From: Bradyrhizobium sp. MOS002
GTDB taxonomy: Bacteria; Pseudomonadota; Alphaproteobacteria; Rhizobiales; Xanthobacteraceae
DNA length: 64,000 nucleotides
Direction: 5' to 3'
NCBI RefSeq assembly: GCF_003020115.1
Contig: NZ_PYFX01000002.1
Location: forward strand, 434,001-498,000
The stretch's first letter is position 1, and every line of letters begins with the position of its first letter. The notes beneath the pieces were generated by a model. The model was not told the origin of the DNA. It saw only the letters and a program-made list of their open reading frames with translations, and ran no database searches. Shown in pieces: positions 18,780-26,776 of this stretch. The position numbers were made by a program, and so were the translations under genes.

Positions 18780-19513
18780 TTGCCGGTGTCGCTGAGTTTG
18801 GCCTTGTCGGCCTCAGGATAGGCGACCGCCGTCGGCATTCCCTTGCGATACTTCTCGAACGCGGCGGTGCGCCGCGCCGTGTAGGACGGCGTTTCGGGCC
18901 GCGGCTGCTCGAGATCCGACGGATTGTCGACCATCGCCGCGAGGTTGCGCTGATAAGCGCAGCCGTAATTGTAATATTCCTTGTTCTCGAACCAGCTCTT
19001 GTTCTTCATCGAAGGGCCGATGTCTTCCGGCCACAGGCCGCAGGGACCCGCGACCGCGGCGATCTTGGAATAGGTGAGCCGGATCGGCGGCAGGAAGCGC
19101 CTGTCTTCCGGCTGGTAAGAGCGGGCGACGACGCCGCGCGGCGGAACGCCCGCCGCCGACAGCATTGCCTGGATTTCACGCATGGTGTCCGCGACCGGAC
19201 GCGCGTTGGGCGTGCCGGACGGCACGTCGATCCGGATCGCGCCGGTACCTTCGTGCATCCAGGCTGACGCGACGCCCATCACGTCGGCGCGCTGGGCGGC
19301 GGTCAAGCCGCCGCGGGCATGGCCGACGAAGACGACGATGGAGCGATTCTGCTCCTCGATCGCGATCGGATGGCGCTGCTTGTAGTCGTCGGGAATGGAG
19401 GCCGTGACCGCTTCGTCATGCTGGCAGCCGCCAAGGGCGAGCGCCATGCCGACGAGTGCGCCGCCGAGGTGGATGGCGCGCCTGCGAATCTGGGGTGGTC
19501 TAGTGATCTTCAT
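18776..19513 (-). CDS. cpaD: Flp pilus outer-membrane lipoprotein CpaD
   Basis: CpaD-family lipoprotein of 245 residues. The signal peptide ends in the lipobox LGGC (Cys near residue 30). The conserved CpaD region with a VFVGHARGGLTAAQR-like segment follows. CpaD supports the CpaC secretin. It overlaps cpaE by 4 bases and follows cpaC by 17 bases. Confidence 0.9.
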   Translation of the reverse strand: MKITRPPQIRRRAIHLGGALVGMALALGGCQHDEAVTASIPDDYKQRHPIAIEEQNRSIVVFVGHARGGLTAAQRADVMGVASAWMHEGTGAIRIDVPSGTPNARPVADTMREIQAMLSAAGVPPRGVVARSYQPEDRRFLPPIRLTYSKIAAVAGPCGLWPEDIGPSMKNKSWFENKEYYNYGCAYQRNLAAMVDNPSDLEQPRPETPSYTARRTAAFEKYRKGMPTAVAYPEADKAKLSDTGK

Positions 19514-19530
19514 GAAGTCCCCGTTCCGCC

Positions 19531-21021
19531 TCAGTCGGTGATGAAGCCGTAGGTGCCGCGGTAGTTCTTGGCCGGTTCGGTCCGGCCGGGCACGCCGTAG
19601 ATGCGGTTGATGTTGCCGAGCAGTTCGGCCTGCGGATCCGCAGGCGCGGAGAAGCCATCATCCGGCCGCGACAGATCCTTTTGCGCAACTGCGCGAACGA
19701 TGTAGGGCGTCACGATCACGACCAGCTCGGTCGCGTTGTTGACGAAGTCGCGGCTGCGGAACAGCGTGCCGAGGACCGGGAGCTGCATCAGACCCGGCAG
19801 TCCGCTGACTGCCTGCTTGGTCTGCTGCTGGATCAGGCCGGCCATAGCCATCGCGCCGCCGGAGGGAATTTCCAGCGAGGTTTCTGCGCGGCGGGTCTTG
19901 ATCGAGGGCACCGTGAGCGAGTTGACCGAGGTCGAGGTCACGGCCTGGGACAGCGTGATCGCGTTTTCGTTCGAGAGCTCAGAGACCTCGGTCATCACCC
20001 GCAGGCTGATCTTGCCCTCGGTGAGAACGACAGGGGTGAAGTTGAGCGAGATGCCGAACTTCTTGAAGCTGATCTGGGTGGTACAGACGTGCGTGGTGGG
20101 GTCGCACGCATAGCCCGCAGGCACCGGGAATTCACCGCCGGCGATGAACGTTGCCGATTCACCGGAGATAGCGGTCAGATTCGGTTCGGCCAGCGTCCGG
20201 ATCACGCCCGCGGTTTCCATCGCACGCAGGGTGGCCTGCACCGAGGGGGCCCCGCCGAACTTGGTGGTCAGGTTGTTGCCGTCGACGAGGTTGTGCCCGA
20301 GCGCCGTGAACGGATTGGAGTTGCTGAAGCTGACGACCGAGGTGCCGTAGCTGAGGTTGGCCGTGAGGTCGATTCCGAGCTGCTTGATGATGCTGCGCTG
20401 CACTTCGGCGACGGTCACCTTGAGCATGACCTGGTCGCGGCCGCGGACCACGATCGAGTTCACGACCTTCTCGGGACCGCCGGCGAGGCGCGCGGCGAGG
20501 TCGTTGGCCTGCTGGGCTTCGGCTGGATTCGCGGCCGAGCCGGTCAGGATGATGCCGTCCCCCAGCCCGTCGATCTGGATGTCTGAATTCGGCAGGACCT
20601 GCTTCAGCGCGGCCCGCACGCCGTTGAGGTCGCGCTTGACCGCGATGTCGTAGGCCGCAATCTGCTGGCCGGCGGAATCGAAGAACACGATGTTGGTCTG
20701 GCCGATCGAAGCGCCGATGATGTAGGCGCGCTGTGACGAGCGGACCACCGCATTGGCGATCTTGGGATCGGCGACAAGCACGTCCTTGATGTCACGCGGA
20801 AGGTCGATCACGATCGACTTGCCGATGCCGAGCGAGAGGAATCGCGCGTTCATCTGACCGTCGGCCGCAGCCTGCGCCACAGGGCGATAGTCGGCGGCGA
20901 CCACAGGGGTCAGCACCGGGTTGAGCGCGAGCGCGACGGCGGCCGAAAACGACAGGGCGCGGACCACAGAGGTTCGCATCGTCGTCAAATTCGCCCTGCA
21001 TTTCATATCGACAGTCCTCAT
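19531..21021 (-). CDS. cpaC: Flp pilus secretin CpaC/RcpA
   Basis: Outer-membrane secretin of 496 residues. After a signal sequence (hydrophobic about 20-42) come the pilus-formation N-domain (about 50-125), a BON-like segment (about 130-200) and the secretin pore domain (about 250-460) with VPSIKTRRAETSLEIPSGG and a VTPYIVRAV end. The ATG at 21021 overlaps the cpaB stop (ATGA) and has GAAGG about 6 bases before it; in-frame ATGs 5 and 14 codons later are also possible. A short paralogue of its N-domain lies at 24208. Confidence 0.93.
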   Translation of the reverse strand: MRTVDMKCRANLTTMRTSVVRALSFSAAVALALNPVLTPVVAADYRPVAQAAADGQMNARFLSLGIGKSIVIDLPRDIKDVLVADPKIANAVVRSSQRAYIIGASIGQTNIVFFDSAGQQIAAYDIAVKRDLNGVRAALKQVLPNSDIQIDGLGDGIILTGSAANPAEAQQANDLAARLAGGPEKVVNSIVVRGRDQVMLKVTVAEVQRSIIKQLGIDLTANLSYGTSVVSFSNSNPFTALGHNLVDGNNLTTKFGGAPSVQATLRAMETAGVIRTLAEPNLTAISGESATFIAGGEFPVPAGYACDPTTHVCTTQISFKKFGISLNFTPVVLTEGKISLRVMTEVSELSNENAITLSQAVTSTSVNSLTVPSIKTRRAETSLEIPSGGAMAMAGLIQQQTKQAVSGLPGLMQLPVLGTLFRSRDFVNNATELVVIVTPYIVRAVAQKDLSRPDDGFSAPADPQAELLGNINRIYGVPGRTEPAKNYRGTYGFITD

Positions 21022-21815
21022 CGTGCCTTCGCCGTCGAGCTTGGGATACCGTACCGAATGATCGAAACGCCTTCGCGCTTCTGCGCGGAATCATCGAGTG
21101 TGATCTCGCTCAGCTTGACGTCGACGATGCTGCGCAACGCCAGCGACAGCGTGCCGCTCTGGCGTGCGGAGGAGAGCGTCGCAGTCTGCGCAGGATTGAG
21201 CTCGAGGGTGACGGTCTTGCCGACGACCGCGTTCTGCCCGTCCTTCTCCTTGGGCGCCTGGTCGATGGCCAGGACGCGGATATTGGCCAGGATGATCTCG
21301 GACGTGATCACATCAGGAGCGCCGCTGCTCTGGTCTGGATTCTTGAGACGGCGCGTCAGAAGCACGTCGACGCGGTCGTTGGGGAGGATGAAGCCGCCTG
21401 CGCCGGTTTCCGGCGAGATCTCGGTCGAGATCGCCCGCATGCCAGTGGGCAGGATTGCCGCCATGAAGCCGGAGCCTTCGGCCTTGACCAGCTTCTGGTC
21501 GCGGATCGGCTCACCCTGGATGAAGGGGGATCGTGCGATCGAGCCGGTGACCTGGGTTACCCCCTCGGGGCGCTCGTTGCGGCGGATGAAGGTGGCGCTG
21601 GCGGTCGCGGACGGCCAGGTCTGCCATTGCACGTCTTCCGGCTTGACGGTCTGGCCGAGGCCGATGTCGTTCTTTGCGACCAGGACGTCGACGGTGGGAA
21701 GCTGCGCGACCGGAGCCGGAGGCGGCGCAGAATTGTCCGAGCCGCTCGCCAGATACGCGGCGACACCGCCGGCGCAGATGGCGACCGTCAGGACGACAAT
21801 GCGTGCCCTATTCAT
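21018..21815 (-). CDS. cpaB: Flp pilus assembly protein CpaB/RcpC
   Basis: A 265-residue CpaB protein: an N-terminal membrane helix (about 5-25), an SAF domain (about 45-110, VAKNDIGLGQTVKPEDVQW), and the RcpC/CpaB domain (about 120-240). It helps form the periplasmic part around the secretin. The ATG at 21815 is preceded by GGAAAG at good distance; a GTG three codons earlier (21824) is the alternative. The 127 bases between it and cpaA show no further gene. Confidence 0.9.
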   Translation of the reverse strand: MNRARIVVLTVAICAGGVAAYLASGSDNSAPPPAPVAQLPTVDVLVAKNDIGLGQTVKPEDVQWQTWPSATASATFIRRNERPEGVTQVTGSIARSPFIQGEPIRDQKLVKAEGSGFMAAILPTGMRAISTEISPETGAGGFILPNDRVDVLLTRRLKNPDQSSGAPDVITSEIILANIRVLAIDQAPKEKDGQNAVVGKTVTLELNPAQTATLSSARQSGTLSLALRSIVDVKLSEITLDDSAQKREGVSIIRYGIPSSTAKAR

Positions 21816-21942
21816 ACGCTTCACTTTCCAACAAACGCCGCGACGCTGACGCCGCCGTAATCGGCAGTTGACCAGCTATTCGTCAAAGCATGGTTAATGA
21901 GGCGTATCTAAATCGCCTTAACGCCGGGTTGACCCGATGCGT

Positions 21943-22467
21943 TCAGCGCAATGCGAGATGAGCGAGGTCGATCGCCTTCACCCATTCGGTCTCCGGGTAG
22001 ACCATCAGCGCGCTCAGTGCGAGCGCGATGCCATAGGGAATGCCGCTCTCCTTGGCGTGCAGCCGCGCGAGCCAGGCCTGGCCCGCCAGCCCGTATGGCA
22101 GTGGCCACTGCCGGAACTGGAGCAGGAGCAGCGTCAGCGCCCCGCCGAACAGCGAGGCGTAGAGCAGGAAGTTCATCAGCTGTGCGAAACCGAACCAAAG
22201 TGCGACGGAGGCCGCGACCTTGGCATCGCCGCCGCCGACCCAGCCCATCGCAAAACAGGTGAAGGCCACGACCAGGACAAGCGCGCCTGAGCCGACATGG
22301 CTCAGCATCTCGTAAGGTGCCATGCCACCGGCGAGAGCGAGCGCGAAAAAGCCGGCGACCAGCGCCAGCGATACGCGGTTGGAGATCGTCATCGTGAAGA
22401 GATCGCTCGCGGCGGCAAACGCCATCAGGGCAGGGAAGAGCAGAAGGCGCGCAAGGTCGAGGATCAT
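21943..22467 (-). CDS. cpaA: Flp prepilin peptidase CpaA (A24 aspartic protease)
   Basis: Polytopic membrane protease of 174 residues that cleaves the Flp prepilin leader. The two catalytic aspartates are D22 (in AASDLFTM) and D81 (in GGGDAK, the family's GxGD motif). Six or so hydrophobic segments span the chain. It lacks the cytoplasmic methylase domain of PilD, as usual for CpaA. It is transcribed toward cpaB. Confidence 0.93.
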   Translation of the reverse strand: MILDLARLLLFPALMAFAAASDLFTMTISNRVSLALVAGFFALALAGGMAPYEMLSHVGSGALVLVVAFTCFAMGWVGGGDAKVAASVALWFGFAQLMNFLLYASLFGGALTLLLLQFRQWPLPYGLAGQAWLARLHAKESGIPYGIALALSALMVYPETEWVKAIDLAHLALR

Positions 22468-22589
22468 GGGCTGCGTCTCGAGACCTGGATTTGCCGCGGA
22501 GCTGGCGTCGCCGGATTCTAGCCGGCAGTGCTAAACAAACCGAAAACGGCGGCAGCGGTCTCGAGAGACGGAACCAGCCGAACGCATGC

Positions 22590-22730
22590 TCACCAGAGGG
22601 AGGCGATGCGTGCGGCGAGCGCGACGGTCGCGAGCAGCAGGGCCAAGCAGACCCAGTAAGCCGGCGAGCCCGTCTGCGGGGCTTCCGCCGCGTTTGCCGC
22701 GACCGCGGCATCGGTTCTGTACTTGCTCAA
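22590..22730 (-). CDS. Small single-helix membrane protein between cpaA and flp
   Basis: A 46-residue reading frame from a TTG at 22730. It has a polar N-terminus (residues 1-24, ending TGSPAYW) and one strongly hydrophobic helix (about 25-41, VCLALLLATVALAARIA), ending in SLW. It lies on the same strand as the pilus operon, in the gap between the pilin terminator and cpaA. Position and topology suggest an accessory membrane peptide of the pilus, but that is inference. It is too short and lacks an ATG, so standard gene finding would skip it. Confidence 0.5.
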   Translation of the reverse strand: MSKYRTDAAVAANAAEAPQTGSPAYWVCLALLLATVALAARIASLW

Positions 22731-22760
22731 CGCCACTGGAACTCGCCGTCTAAAACAAAG

Positions 22761-22778
22761 GCCCCGGAGGCCCGGGGC
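22761..22778 (-). terminator. Terminator downstream of the flp pilin gene
   Basis: A 7-bp G+C stem (22761-22767 with 22772-22778) with a 4-base loop. On the minus strand it is followed by CTTTGTTTTA, a good T-rich tail. It lies 24 bases after the pilin stop and would give a short, abundant pilin mRNA while reducing read-through into cpaA. Confidence 0.75.
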
Positions 22779-22801
22779 TTTTGCCGTCGTTCGTCGATCG
22801 C

Positions 22802-22966
22802 TTACTTCAGCGAGGTGCTGATCGAGGTGAACTTGGCGTTCAGCGTGGTGCCGAGATTGTTGACGACGGTGATGATGGCCAGCGCGATGCCGGCTGCGAT
22901 CAGGCCGTATTCGATGGCGGTGGCGCCGGATTCATCTTTCGCGAAACGCGCAATCAGGTTCTTCAT
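22802..22966 (-). CDS. flp: Flp family type IVb major pilin
   Basis: Prepilin of 54 residues. A short basic leader (MKNLIARFAKDESG) precedes the processing site G14-A15, and the mature chain begins ATAIEYGLIA with the conserved Glu and Tyr of Flp pilins (E19, Y20). Then comes the hydrophobic helix to about residue 38. The ATG at 22966 is chosen over upstream codons in the open frame because it gives the canonical leader. It is the likely first gene of the minus-strand pilus operon; its promoter should lie in 22967-23227, shared with the divergent hydroxylase gene. Confidence 0.94.
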   Translation of the reverse strand: MKNLIARFAKDESGATAIEYGLIAAGIALAIITVVNNLGTTLNAKFTSISTSLK

Positions 22967-23227
22967 GAACAAAACTCCATCTAGGGTGGGATCGCCTCGT
23001 TCGGCGTTGTGCATTGACGCGATGACCATGAGATCCGAGCTCTTTCGGGAGAGTTAATTCGATCGGGCAAACCCGTTTGCCGCCGGCCAGAGTGAATTTC
23101 GCCTTAAGGTGCCAGCTGCAATTCGTTCCGGTTCCGGATGTGCAGCAAGCGCAGCACCGGCTTCACCCTCCCTTAAATTTGGGGGAGTACGCCTAGGCGG
23201 GACCAGCAATTCGCAAGAGAGGCGACA

Positions 23228-24055
23228 ATGTCGAGCCTGCCCATGGAAATCGCCCTGATGCTCGGCGAGACCATCGCGAAGGTGATCCCCACGACTTTCG
23301 CGCTGGCGGTCGTCTTCACCGTGCTCGAGCATGTCTGGGCCTGCAATCCCGGCGTGCCCTGGTGGCGCAAGCGGGAGATCGTCACGGACATCTGCTACTG
23401 GTTTGTCGTTCCGGTGTTCGCACGCGTCATGCGGATCAGCCTTCTGATCGTCGGTGCGAGCTTCGTCTTCAACATCCACGATGCCGACGGGCTCATCGCC
23501 TTCTACGACAATGGCCACGGCCCGCTGGCGCTATTGCCGCTCTGGGTTCAGGCCGTGCTGTTCCTGGTGCTGTCCGATTTCATGCTGTACTGGCTGCACC
23601 GGCTGTTCCACGGCGGGGGGTTCTGGAAGTACCACGCCATCCATCATTCCTCGGAGGAGATAAGCTGGATTTCTGCGGCCCGCTTCCATCCCGTCAATCT
23701 CGTGCTCGGTACGATCGCGGTCGACGTCGTGCTGCTGATGGCCGGCATTTCGCCGAACGCCATGGTGTGGATCGCCCCGTTCACGACCTTCCATTCGGCC
23801 TTCGTGCACGCCAACCTCAACTGGACCTTCGGGCCGTTCAAATATGTGCTGGCGACGCCGGTGTTCCACCGCTGGCACCACACCTCGCTCGCAGAGGGCG
23901 GCGACACCAATTTTGCCGGCACGTTTCCGATCTGGGACGTGCTGTTCGGCACTTTCCGCATGCCCGAAGGGCAACTGCCGCAGGACTACGGCAAGGATGA
24001 AGCCACCATGCCGAAGGAGATCGGGGGGCAGCTTGCCTATCCGTTCCGCCGCTAG
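23228..24055 (+). CDS. Sterol desaturase / fatty acid hydroxylase family protein
   Basis: Integral-membrane di-iron oxygenase of 275 residues. All three histidine boxes are present: H124-x3-H128 (HRLFH), H136-x2-H139-H140 (HAIHH) and H214-x2-H217-H218 (HRWHH). Four or so hydrophobic segments lie before and between them. Members hydroxylate or desaturate lipids such as fatty acids, sterols or carotenoids; the substrate here is unknown. It is divergent from flp and lies inside the pilus locus, on the same strand as the following pilus-related genes but 150 bases away from them. Confidence 0.87.
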   Translation: MSSLPMEIALMLGETIAKVIPTTFALAVVFTVLEHVWACNPGVPWWRKREIVTDICYWFVVPVFARVMRISLLIVGASFVFNIHDADGLIAFYDNGHGPLALLPLWVQAVLFLVLSDFMLYWLHRLFHGGGFWKYHAIHHSSEEISWISAARFHPVNLVLGTIAVDVVLLMAGISPNAMVWIAPFTTFHSAFVHANLNWTFGPFKYVLATPVFHRWHHTSLAEGGDTNFAGTFPIWDVLFGTFRMPEGQLPQDYGKDEATMPKEIGGQLAYPFRR

Positions 24056-24207
24056 GTCTTCGAGGGCCGCAAAACGCCAGTCCGTTCAAACAATAGTCGG
24101 CGAATTTGCGGAACGTTCACGAATTGAGGGCAGGTTAGCCAGGTCGGGCACCGGCTCCGCTGTTATCTGATCGCTTCTGCCGGTTTGTGCGTCCCGGGAG
24201 TATGAGT

Positions 24208-24705
24208 ATGCGTAAACAACTGCTGCGCCGTCAGGCGCGCGTCTGTCTTCTGGTTGCGGCCGCGGTGCTGGCATTGCCGGCTGCCGTCGTTGCCGAGCCG
24301 ACCGCAGATGCTATTGCCGTGAATGTCGACCAGGCCAAGCTGGTGCGGTTGCCCGGCAAGGTGGCGACCATCGTGGTCGGCAATCCCATGATCGCCGACG
24401 TCACGCTCCAGCCCGGTGGCATGATCGTCGTGACCGGAAAGGGCTACGGCGCCACCAATTTCATCGCGCTCGACCGGGGCGGCGAGATCCTGGTCGACCG
24501 CCAGATCCAGGTCGAAGGTCCGAGCGATCGGCTCGTCACCGTCTACCGCGGGATCGAGCGCGAGTCCTACAGCTGCATGCCGGTTTGCCAGCGTCGCGTG
24601 ACGCTCGGCGACAGCGACACCTACTTCAACAACACGATGAGCCAGGCCGGTTCGTTGAGCAGCACGGCCAGCGGCAACGCCGGTGCGGGCGCCAAGACCA
24701 ATTAA
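24208..24705 (+). CDS. Stand-alone CpaC N-terminal-domain protein
   Basis: Exported protein of 165 residues. It has a signal peptide (to about residue 28, AVVAEP) and then a domain matching the pilus-formation N-domain of CpaC (VATIVVGNPMIADVTLQPGG, VTGKGYGATNFIALD), without the secretin pore. The C-terminus has a cysteine pair (SCMPVC) and a Ser/Gly/Asn-rich tail. GGGAG 7 bases before the ATG at 24208 supports this start over the ATG at 24202 or the GTG at 24187. It could cap or adapt the secretin; that role is inferred from the domain and neighbours. Confidence 0.8.
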   Translation: MRKQLLRRQARVCLLVAAAVLALPAAVVAEPTADAIAVNVDQAKLVRLPGKVATIVVGNPMIADVTLQPGGMIVVTGKGYGATNFIALDRGGEILVDRQIQVEGPSDRLVTVYRGIERESYSCMPVCQRRVTLGDSDTYFNNTMSQAGSLSSTASGNAGAGAKTN

Positions 24706-24809
24706 GTAAGACCAACTAGGTAAGCCCAGCCAGCGAATGTGATTGGCGGGTTTGCCGGGGAAAGGATCGTCCTCGCCCGACGCACCCACGCGAGTTTTCT
24801 TCTCCGTGT

Positions 24810-24865
24810 CCTCGTCTCCATGCCCTCGTCTCCATGGCTTCATCTCCATGGCTTCATTTCCATGC
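24810..24865. repeat. Tandem repeat, four copies of a 14-bp unit
   Basis: Four contiguous copies with consensus CYTCRTCTCCATGS at 24810-24823, 24824-24837, 24838-24851 and 24852-24865, with a degenerate partial copy just upstream (24797-24809). It lies in the 286-base gap between the CpaC-domain gene and the TadE-like gene, where I see no other gene. The last two copies differ from the first two by shared changes, which suggests duplication of a two-unit block or drift. Confidence 0.85.
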
Positions 24866-24991
24866 ACTGGGTCGTTCGCGGTTAACGCGCCCTTAATGGC
24901 CCGGGCCGCCGGGTGCGGATCGCCTGAAACACTTAAACAATCAGTTTCCGCTATTGAACATGGCAGATGATCGCTGCTGCTGAGGAATTTG

Positions 24992-25564
24992 ATGCCTTCG
25001 CCTGCACCTACGAGGTTCACGCTCCTCGCCATGTTGCGCCGGTTTCGCGGTAGCCGCCGCGGCTCCGCAGCCGTCGAGTTTGCGCTCGTCGCGCCGATGT
25101 TCTTCGCGCTGCTCTTCGCCATCCTCGAGTCGGCGCTGATGTTCTTGGCGAGCCAGGTGCTTGAGAGCGCCAGTCAGAGTTCCGCGCGGGTGTTGCTGAC
25201 GGGGCAGGCGCAATCCGGTTCGGTGACGGCCTGCGCGGTGTCCGGCGTGAGCACACCCTGCTCGCAAACGACGTTCAAGGCTTACGTCTGCAGCCAGATC
25301 CCGGCGCTCTTTGATTGCAGCAAGCTCTACGTCGACGTCGTGAGTACAAACTCCTTCGGAGCGCTAAGCCTCACCAGCTACGGCAATTCCTGCAGCTTCA
25401 ATCCAACTGGCGTGCAGTACAATGCCGGGACCGCCGGCCAGGTCGTCGTGGTGCGCCTGTTCTATCAGTGGCCGCTCATCGTCACCGGCCTTGGCTTCAA
25501 CATGGGCTGCAGCAACAAGCGGCTGCTGGTCGCGACCGCGGCCTTCAAGAATGAACCCTTCTGA
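24992..25564 (+). CDS. tadE: TadE-like pseudopilin
   Basis: A 190-residue TadE/TadG-family protein. A basic N-terminal leader (about 1-27, RRFRGSRRGS) precedes the class III signal SAAVEFALVAPMFFALL, which has the Glu five residues into the hydrophobic stretch as in TadE. A single membrane helix is followed by a periplasmic domain with several cysteines (for example VTACAVSGVSTPCSQTTF) likely to form disulphides. The start is the ATG at 24992, with GAGGA 5 bases upstream. CpaA probably processes it. It is followed after 5 bases by a paralogue. Confidence 0.87.
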   Translation: MPSPAPTRFTLLAMLRRFRGSRRGSAAVEFALVAPMFFALLFAILESALMFLASQVLESASQSSARVLLTGQAQSGSVTACAVSGVSTPCSQTTFKAYVCSQIPALFDCSKLYVDVVSTNSFGALSLTSYGNSCSFNPTGVQYNAGTAGQVVVVRLFYQWPLIVTGLGFNMGCSNKRLLVATAAFKNEPF

Positions 25565-25569
25565 GACAG

Positions 25570-26217
25570 ATGGATCCGAGCAGACCGATGCAGGCGATTG
25601 CGAATATCTGGAGGAATGCCCGTAGCTCCGCGCGCGACTTCGTCGCCGACAGGCGCGCGCTCGCGGCGACCGAATTCGCGGTCATCGTGCCGCTGATGCT
25701 GGTGATGTTCTTCGGTACCGTCGAATTTTCATCGGCCGTGGCGGTTAATCGCAAAGTCACAATGATTGCACGGACTCTGTCCGATTTGACGTCGCAGTCG
25801 ACGGGGGTCAACGGTCCGGCCATGCAGGATACGTTCACGGCAAGCATATCGATGATCATGCCGTATGACGCGACGCTCGTGAACGGTACGGTAGCCCAGA
25901 TCTATATCGACTCAAGCAAAGTCGCCAAGATTAAATGGAGCAAGTCCGCCACCATTGCGAACGGTGCGACGCAGGCCGCGGTGACGGACGCGCCTCCGTC
26001 TCTGGCGCCTGATACCACGGTCACCTCGATGATTCCGTCACCGCTCTTGATCGCGTCAACCTACCTTATCTTCAGTCAGGCGAGTTACGTCTACACGCCT
26101 TCCGTCAAATTCGTCCTGAAGTCGGGCGTCACGCTGAGCGATGTCTCCTACACGCGGCCGCGCCAGGTCACCTGCGTTCCTTACGACGGTGTACCGTCGC
26201 CGTGCCCCCTAAACTAG
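25570..26217 (+). CDS. TadE/TadG-like pseudopilin
   Basis: A second TadE-family protein of 215 residues with leader RRALAATEFAVIVPLML (Glu at the fifth place of the processed helix), one membrane helix and a periplasmic domain ending with two cysteines (VTCVPYDGVPSPC). It is shorter than classical TadG, which carries a von Willebrand A domain, and that domain is absent here. An ATG at 25588 would shorten it by six residues. It ends the plus-strand pilus genes just before a strong terminator. Confidence 0.83.
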   Translation: MDPSRPMQAIANIWRNARSSARDFVADRRALAATEFAVIVPLMLVMFFGTVEFSSAVAVNRKVTMIARTLSDLTSQSTGVNGPAMQDTFTASISMIMPYDATLVNGTVAQIYIDSSKVAKIKWSKSATIANGATQAAVTDAPPSLAPDTTVTSMIPSPLLIASTYLIFSQASYVYTPSVKFVLKSGVTLSDVSYTRPRQVTCVPYDGVPSPCPLN

Positions 26218-26220
26218 AAA

Positions 26221-26249
26221 AAAGGCCGGGCGTCGCGCCCGGCCTTTTC
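26221..26249. terminator. Bidirectional terminator between the TadE/G gene and cspA
   Basis: A perfect 12-bp stem (26221-26232 with 26236-26247) and a 3-base loop, flanked by an A run on the left and TTTT on the right, so it can stop both the plus-strand pilus transcript and the minus-strand cold-shock gene. It begins 3 bases after the upstream stop. Confidence 0.88.
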
Positions 26250-26293
26250 CTTGATGTGTTCGCTCGAGCCGATTGGGGCCGTAAGCGGTAGGC

Positions 26294-26506
26294 TCAACCG
26301 GCTGAGCGGAGGTTGTCCGCTGCCGACTTGCCGGAACGGCGGTCGGCGACGATCTCGTAGGAGATCTTCTGACCTTCGCGCAGCGTGCCGAGGCCTGCAC
26401 GCTCCACGGCGCTGATGTGGACGAACACGTCCTGGCCGCCATCGTCGGGCTGGATGAAGCCGAAGCCTTTGGTCGCGTTAAACCACTTCACGGTTCCCAT
26501 GCTCAT
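26294..26506 (-). CDS. Cold-shock domain protein (CspA family)
   Basis: A 70-residue single cold-shock domain that binds single-stranded RNA or DNA. RNP1 is KGFGFIQ and RNP2 is VFVHIS; the N-terminus MGTVKWFN is canonical. Members melt RNA secondary structure in the cold or in other stresses. The gene has its own leader, and the 270 bases between its start and infA hold no other gene but include a hairpin at 26700. It is grouped with IF-1 and a DEAD-box helicase on the same strand. Confidence 0.95.
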   Translation of the reverse strand: MSMGTVKWFNATKGFGFIQPDDGGQDVFVHISAVERAGLGTLREGQKISYEIVADRRSGKSAADNLRSAG

Positions 26507-26699
26507 GGGGGTAGTCCCTTCTCAGATATACAATGTCAGAGCCCGCTTGCGCGGACAGGTTAGATCGAATTTTTGGAAGGGTCGTCAGCGTGTCTGAACC
26601 GGCTGTACCGGTGGATGCTAATGTCGTCCGGCCGAAAATCGATTAATTCATTTTATTCGAAACAGAACCCCAAAACAATGCTGACGTGCACGATTTTTT

Positions 26700-26726
26700 G
26701 ATCCGCCGTGAGGTTCACGGCGGATC
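26700..26726 (-). other. Strong hairpin 3' of infA
   Basis: A perfect 12-bp stem (26700-26711 with 26715-26726) and a 3-base loop, 50 bases after the infA stop in its direction of reading. On that strand the stem is followed by an A run rather than a T run, so it is not a standard terminator for infA. It may stabilise the 3' end of the infA mRNA. Confidence 0.6.
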
Positions 26727-26776
26727 ATCATGCAGGTCGGAACTTCAGGTCCGCGCTCGCGCGCTGAGCCTCCCGA

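Noticed and set aside
24810..24865. CRISPR-like array
   Set aside because: The 14-bp units are contiguous with no spacers, and no cas genes are near.
24163..25122. A 319-codon minus-strand frame across the CpaC-domain gene and the 14-bp repeat
   Set aside because: Its middle is just the translated repeat and the rest is antisense to genes with signal peptides; no ribosome-binding site or family likeness.
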